Shown here: in pieces, positions 6,571 to 8,184 of the stretch
Numbering within the stretch: the first letter of the stretch is position 1
Layout: each line of letters starts with the position of its first letter
DNA from: Fidelibacterota bacterium
GTDB lineage: Bacteria; Fidelibacterota; Fidelibacteria; Fidelibacterales; DSDE01
NCBI GenBank assembly: GCA_011049095.1
Contig: DSDE01000012.1
Coordinates: forward strand, 1-8,184
DNA: 8,184 nt
Direction of reading: 5' to 3'
Position numbers and translations under genes: made by a program
The notes under the pieces: generated by a model
Told to the model about the DNA's origin: nothing
Database searches by the model: none
Seen by the model: only the letters and a program-made list of their open reading frames with translations

Positions 6571-7087
6571 AAACTGACTCCTGTTGAAGTATATTGTTTG
6601 AATGATGATATGATTGGGAATCGGGACTTAGCGTAGTGCGGCTGACAATCTCGTTTTTCCCATTGAAAATAGTGGTTTCAATGACGATGCCCAGACTGTT
6701 GTAGCTGTAAACTTCCCGCCACAGCAAGTCGCCGGCGGCATTGAACTGCTTTTTTTCCTGAAGCCTTCCAGTTGAGGAGTAAAATGTATGTACAAGGATA
6801 TTTGCCGCTTTATCTAGCTTCAAATGTTCTTGAAGTTTGCCGGCCGTATTATAAACATAGGTTTCTCTGTGATGGCCATCGGTATCGTAGCAGAGCCTCA
6901 CCAAAACGACACCTTTTTGAATCAGCAGTTCTTCCCGCGGCATTTTCGGCCCAAAAAATTCAACGTGTTTTCCAGAAAAGGGTTCATCTTTAAGAAAATA
7001 GAATCCTGAACTATCCTTTTGAGGTATTGCTGAACAAGATGAAAAAAAATAAACGATTGCAATCACCGGAAAAAGTCTCTTTACCAC
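6563..7087 (-). CDS. Lipoprotein with 12-residue glycine repeats, first gene of the glycan operon
   Basis: I do not recognise a named family. The 174-residue product starts with a short lipoprotein signal, MVKRLFPVIAIVYFFSSC, with a lipobox-like FSSC and the lipidated cysteine at residue 18, so it should be anchored to a membrane facing the periplasm or cell surface. From residue 68 to about 150 a repeat is visible with the pattern Y/F/N-x-x-G-x-x-x-E. The turn residue falls at 71, 83, 95, 107, 119, 133 and 145, a period of 12 with one two-residue slip. This suggests stacked beta hairpins like MORN-variant (YwqK-type) or YD repeats. The start is GTG at 7085-7087, the only candidate after the in-frame TAA, and no clear ribosome binding site precedes it. 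Its TGA overlaps the next gene's ATG (ATGAATGA), so the two are co-translated. Its position suggests a role in export or attachment of the glycan, but that is inference. Confidence 0.7.
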   Translation of the reverse strand: MVKRLFPVIAIVYFFSSCSAIPQKDSSGFYFLKDEPFSGKHVEFFGPKMPREELLIQKGVVLVRLCYDTDGHHRETYVYNTAGKLQEHLKLDKAANILVHTFYSSTGRLQEKKQFNAAGDLLWREVYSYNSLGIVIETTIFNGKNEIVSRTTLSPDSQSYHHSNNILQQESVYE

Positions 7088-7188
7088 GATGGCAAGTTAC
7101 TAAACTTAAAAAAATTGCCCAAAGGAATAATACGGTTTGAATTTTTATGTTGATTGGTTAATTTCCCTCGACAAAAGAGGAGAAACCA
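7088..7188. promoter_or_regulatory. Divergent intergenic region with nested inverted repeats
   Basis: These 101 bases must hold the promoters for both the leftward glycan operon and the rightward YifB/ComM gene. AAGTT (7094-7098) and AACTT (7103-7107) form a perfect inverted repeat with a four-base centre, nested in GGCAA (7091-7095) and TTGCC (7115-7119). In the operon transcript this lies just before the GTG start, which lacks a ribosome binding site. On the minus strand TATTAT (plus positions 7126-7131) matches five of six -10 bases, but no good -35 is spaced correctly. For the plus strand I found no convincing promoter; AGGAG at 7178-7182 is the ribosome binding site of the ATPase gene. 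Confidence 0.35.
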
Positions 7189-8184
7189 ATGCTGACAAAA
7201 GTTTACAGCGCAGGAATTCAAGGTGTTCAGGCCTTTGAGATAATCGTTGAAACCCATATCGAGCGGAGCACACCACGATATTTTCTTGTTGGCTTGGCAG
7301 AAGGTGCGGTGAAAGAGTCATACAGCCGTATACTCTCGGCAGTTAAAAACTCTGGTTTTCAAATGCCTGGGCGAAAAATCACACAAAATCTTGCGCCGGC
7401 AGATTTAAGAAAAGAGGGCAGTGCTTTTGATTTACCGTTGACCATCGGTATTTTGGCAGGGGAAGATATGGTGGCATCAAGCTTTCTGGAAGAGACAATC
7501 ATTTTGGGAGAATTAGCGTTGGATGGCACACTAAGGCCAGTCAAGGGGGCATTGCCGATTGCCATTGAAGCGCCTAAAATGGGGAAAAAGCAGATTATTT
7601 TACCGAAAGAGAATGCAGCTGAAGCAGCAATTCCCGGTACTGCCACAATTTGGGGAGTATCCACGCTTCTGGAGGCAGTGCAGGTACTCAATGGACGTCC
7701 CTCAATCGAGCCAACTGTAATTGACTTAGATAAAATATTTGGCCAGAGCCGGGTTTATCACAATGATTTTTCTGAAGTAAAGGGGCAGGAGCATGTAAAG
7801 CGTGCGCTGGAAGTTTCTGCCGCAGGGGGACATAATATCGTGATGATCGGTCCTCCCGGAAGCGGTAAATCGATGCTGGCCAAGCGCTTTCCTACAATTT
7901 TGCCAGATATGACCCTGGAGGAGGCGCTGGAAACCACAAAAATTCACAGTATCGCCGGAATGGTGCCCAGCGAAACGGGACTCATCGCCACAAGACCCTT
8001 TCGATCGCCTCATCATACCACATCCGACAGCGCTTTGGTGGGTGGTGGCCGCTATCCTCGCCCCGGCGAAGTTAGTCTGGCACATCATGGCGTTCTTTTT
8101 CTCGATGAATTTCCCGAATTTAAAAAGCCGGTTTTGGAGGTAATGCGGCAGCCTTTAGAAGATGGCGAAGTGACCATCAGCCGC
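7189..8184 (+). CDS. comM: YifB/ComM-family Mg-chelatase-like AAA+ ATPase, 5' part
   Basis: The first 332 codons are present and the gene runs off the window; family members are about 500 residues long. Residues 1 to about 170 form the N-terminal ChlI-like domain (MLTKVYSAGIQGVQAFEI..., then FDLPLTIGILAG and LGELALDGTLRPVKGALPIA). The Mg-chelatase AAA+ module follows: VKGQEHVKRALEVSAAGGHN, Walker A GPPGSGKS at 221-228, FRSPHHTTSDSALVGGG, and the Walker B strand VLFLDEF with Asp306 and Glu307. In transformable bacteria ComM is a hexameric helicase that promotes branch migration during integration of incoming DNA; other YifB proteins are less well understood. The ATG at 7189 is preceded by AGGAG at 7178-7182 with six-base spacing. 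It diverges from the glycan operon and shows no functional link with it. Sequence style is ordinary, as expected of a chromosomal housekeeping gene. Confidence 0.95.
   Translation, partial: MLTKVYSAGIQGVQAFEIIVETHIERSTPRYFLVGLAEGAVKESYSRILSAVKNSGFQMPGRKITQNLAPADLRKEGSAFDLPLTIGILAGEDMVASSFLEETIILGELALDGTLRPVKGALPIAIEAPKMGKKQIILPKENAAEAAIPGTATIWGVSTLLEAVQVLNGRPSIEPTVIDLDKIFGQSRVYHNDFSEVKGQEHVKRALEVSAAGGHNIVMIGPPGSGKSMLAKRFPTILPDMTLEEALETTKIHSIAGMVPSETGLIATRPFRSPHHTTSDSALVGGGRYPRPGEVSLAHHGVLFLDEFPEFKKPVLEVMRQPLEDGEVTISR

Noticed and set aside
7359..8088. Two minus-strand open frames opposite the YifB/ComM gene
   Set aside because: The plus strand carries the Walker A and B motifs and conserved family segments throughout, so the minus frames are shadows.
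1..8184. CRISPR arrays, tRNA or rRNA genes, insertion sequences
   Set aside because: I saw no regularly spaced repeats, no tRNA-like cloverleaf sequence, no rRNA sequence and no transposase or terminal repeats in the window.

Overview
The window looks like chromosomal DNA of a Gram-negative bacterium. It encodes an exported, probable outer-membrane beta-barrel and a lipoprotein, most starts carry AGGAG-type ribosome binding sites, and GTG or TTG starts occur. Base composition is moderate. The protein style would suit the FCB superphylum or a related candidate phylum, but that is only an impression; nothing here fixes the taxonomy.

Layout. (1) Positions 2-310 (+): the 3' end of a membrane protein with a C-terminal heavy-metal-binding (HMA) domain. 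(2) Positions 311-378: a good sigma70-like promoter overlapped by a nested palindrome, leading into a YitH-type GNAT acetyltransferase gene. Its original start (379) is separated from the main frame (501-1211) by an apparent deletion of about six codons, so the gene is probably damaged. (3) Positions 1358-1933 (+): a small exported beta-rich protein, followed by a likely terminator at 1937-1970. (4) Positions 1975-7087 (-): a five-gene operon in which every neighbouring pair overlaps or nearly touches. In transcription order it encodes a repeat-containing lipoprotein, a 710-residue glycosyltransferase/ATP-grasp fusion, a GT4-type glycosyltransferase, a short GT29 sialyltransferase-like protein and a NeuA-type CMP-sugar synthetase. 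(5) Positions 7189-8184 (+): the start of a YifB/ComM-family AAA+ ATPase, divergent from the operon and cut by the window edge.

The operon is the most interesting part. NeuA-type enzymes make CMP-activated nonulosonic acids (sialic acid relatives), and GT29 enzymes use CMP-sialic acid as donor. The GT29-like protein shows all four sialylmotifs in the right order in only 201 residues. A GT4 enzyme and a GT-B-like domain fused to an ATP-grasp-like domain complete a plausible surface-glycan assembly and decoration set. No nonulosonate synthase (NeuB-like) or epimerase (NeuC-like) is present in the window, so the acid would have to be made elsewhere or imported. The glycan, the acceptor and the role of the ATP-grasp half are unknown.
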